Assembly (NCBI GenBank): GCA_023246535.1
Contig: JAHFIF010000006.1
Span: 1,493-14,140, forward strand
DNA: 12,648 nt
Source: a bacterium
GTDB lineage: Bacteria; Patescibacteriota; Patescibacteriia; CAIQCM01
Reading direction: 5' to 3'
Shown one piece after another: positions 12,048 through 12,648 of this stretch. Below the pieces are notes generated by a model. The model made no database searches, was not told the origin of the DNA, and saw only the letters and a list, made by a program, of their open reading frames with translations. Each line of letters begins with the position of its first letter. Position 1 is the stretch's first letter. Both the position numbers and the translations under genes were made by a program.

Positions 12048-12639
12048 CCTTTGATCCATTCTTCTTTCTTGGCAAAATTTGACCAGTCGTCCTGACAAAT
12101 CTAAATTTCCAAAAAATATACATTTCGAGAATACACTTGATTTCTCTTATAGCCTTTTCAGAATCATCAAGCTTTATCGTATGAGCATTTTTACCTCGTA
12201 TCTTATATATAAACCTGAGGCGTTCTAACGTTTTATCTCTATTTTCTTGCAGACATTTTGATATCCCTTTAGACATTCTTTCATTACGCGTTTCTTTAGA
12301 TAAATAATCAGGATTATTAATTAACGTAACAATTTTATCTTTCTTGGATGGATTTAATTTCAGAGTAGATATTGTTTTGGTGACCATCGCGATCTGTCGA
12401 TTTGATAAAATATGTGTTGGTTTTTTATTAAATATTTCTTCAAGCAACGATGTCCCAAAGATGATTTGCGCGCGTGGCTCAACCTGTGAATTAAACTCAC
12501 AAATCTTTTTTACGATATCCCTAAAATTAGAATTTTTATATAACTTTATAAAATTAATAAAAAATTCTTCGTGGGGCTCAACCGCAACCCATGAATGATA
12601 GATACTATCGTCTGTGATCTGATCTATGGAAAAACTCAT
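12028..12639 (-). CDS. AT-rich protein with a HEPN-like (Apea-type) C-terminal domain
   Basis: The 203-residue product is not a family I can name with certainty. Residues 138-175 look like the RNase motif region of an Apea-like HEPN domain: helix LERLRFIYKIR, then R148-G-K-N-A-H153 (an Rx4H pattern), then helix KAIREIKCILEMYIFW. The first 130 residues are alpha-helical in character and Lys/Ile/Asn-rich without a recognised domain. HEPN proteins are often RNA-cleaving toxins or antiviral effectors, but many are inactive, so a defence role is inference. The gene is far more AT-rich than everything else in the window, pointing to recent acquisition, and sits directly behind a tRNA. The tail KESKNRP is encoded by the terminator arm. 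The ATG at 12639 is the first in-frame one visible, but the frame stays open to the window edge, so the true start could lie outside. Confidence 0.7.
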   Translation of the reverse strand: MSFSIDQITDDSIYHSWVAVEPHEEFFINFIKLYKNSNFRDIVKKICEFNSQVEPRAQIIFGTSLLEEIFNKKPTHILSNRQIAMVTKTISTLKLNPSKKDKIVTLINNPDYLSKETRNERMSKGISKCLQENRDKTLERLRFIYKIRGKNAHTIKLDDSEKAIREIKCILEMYIFWKFRFVRTTGQILPRKKNGSKESKNRP

Positions 12640-12648
12640 CCCATTCCG

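Noticed and set aside
1..12648. CRISPR array, insertion sequence, phage or transposase genes
   Set aside because: No regularly spaced direct repeats and no transposase, integrase or Cas-like frame were seen on either strand.

Overview
The window reads as a compact bacterial chromosome segment, moderately GC-rich, with short intergenic gaps, small operons and no transposase, integrase or CRISPR array. TGA is used as a stop (thyA, response regulator), so this is not a code-25 lineage. Several features suggest a Patescibacteria/CPR-type genome: two small membrane proteins of a style typical of that radiation, weak or absent Shine-Dalgarno sites before most genes, a receiver-only response regulator, and an unusual peptidoglycan fusion enzyme. 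This assignment is inference; no 16S or ribosomal-protein gene is present to settle it.

Layout, left to right. Positions 1-998 (minus strand) hold the N-terminal 332 codons of a phosphoribosyltransferase-fold protein that runs off the left edge. It diverges from a plus-strand dTMP operon at 1141-3220: thyA (thymidylate synthase), folA (dihydrofolate reductase) and tmk (thymidylate kinase). Together these make dTMP from dUMP, recycle the dihydrofolate produced, and phosphorylate dTMP to dTDP. Between tmk and the convergent YraN/UPF0102 gene lies a 111-nt element with perfect 26-nt inverted arms. Next, on the minus strand, come a three-helix membrane protein and a two-gene unit (82-aa membrane protein, then a SAM methyltransferase), with palindromic terminators between units.

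Positions 5243-8933 (minus strand) form a signalling operon in the order receiver-only response regulator, membrane-anchored extracellular solute-binding protein, sensor histidine kinase. The first two genes overlap by 4 nt and the next gap is 11 nt. No ABC permease or ATPase accompanies the binding protein, so it looks like a ligand-capturing co-receptor rather than a transporter part.

Positions 9164-11818 (plus strand) encode the most striking gene: an 884-residue protein whose N-terminal half resembles MurL (UDP-MurNAc-L-Ala-L-Glu epimerase) and whose C-terminal half is a MurD-type Mur ligase, best read as MurD2. The single polypeptide would add L-Glu to UDP-MurNAc-L-Ala and then invert it to D-Glu, bypassing glutamate racemase MurI.

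The right end has tRNA-Val(UAC), its terminator, and an AT-rich minus-strand gene with a HEPN-like Rx4H motif. That gene differs strongly in composition from the rest and is probably acquired. The main points for follow-up are the MurL-MurD2 fusion, the orphan binding-protein two-component system, the 111-nt inverted-repeat element and the HEPN-like gene beside the tRNA.
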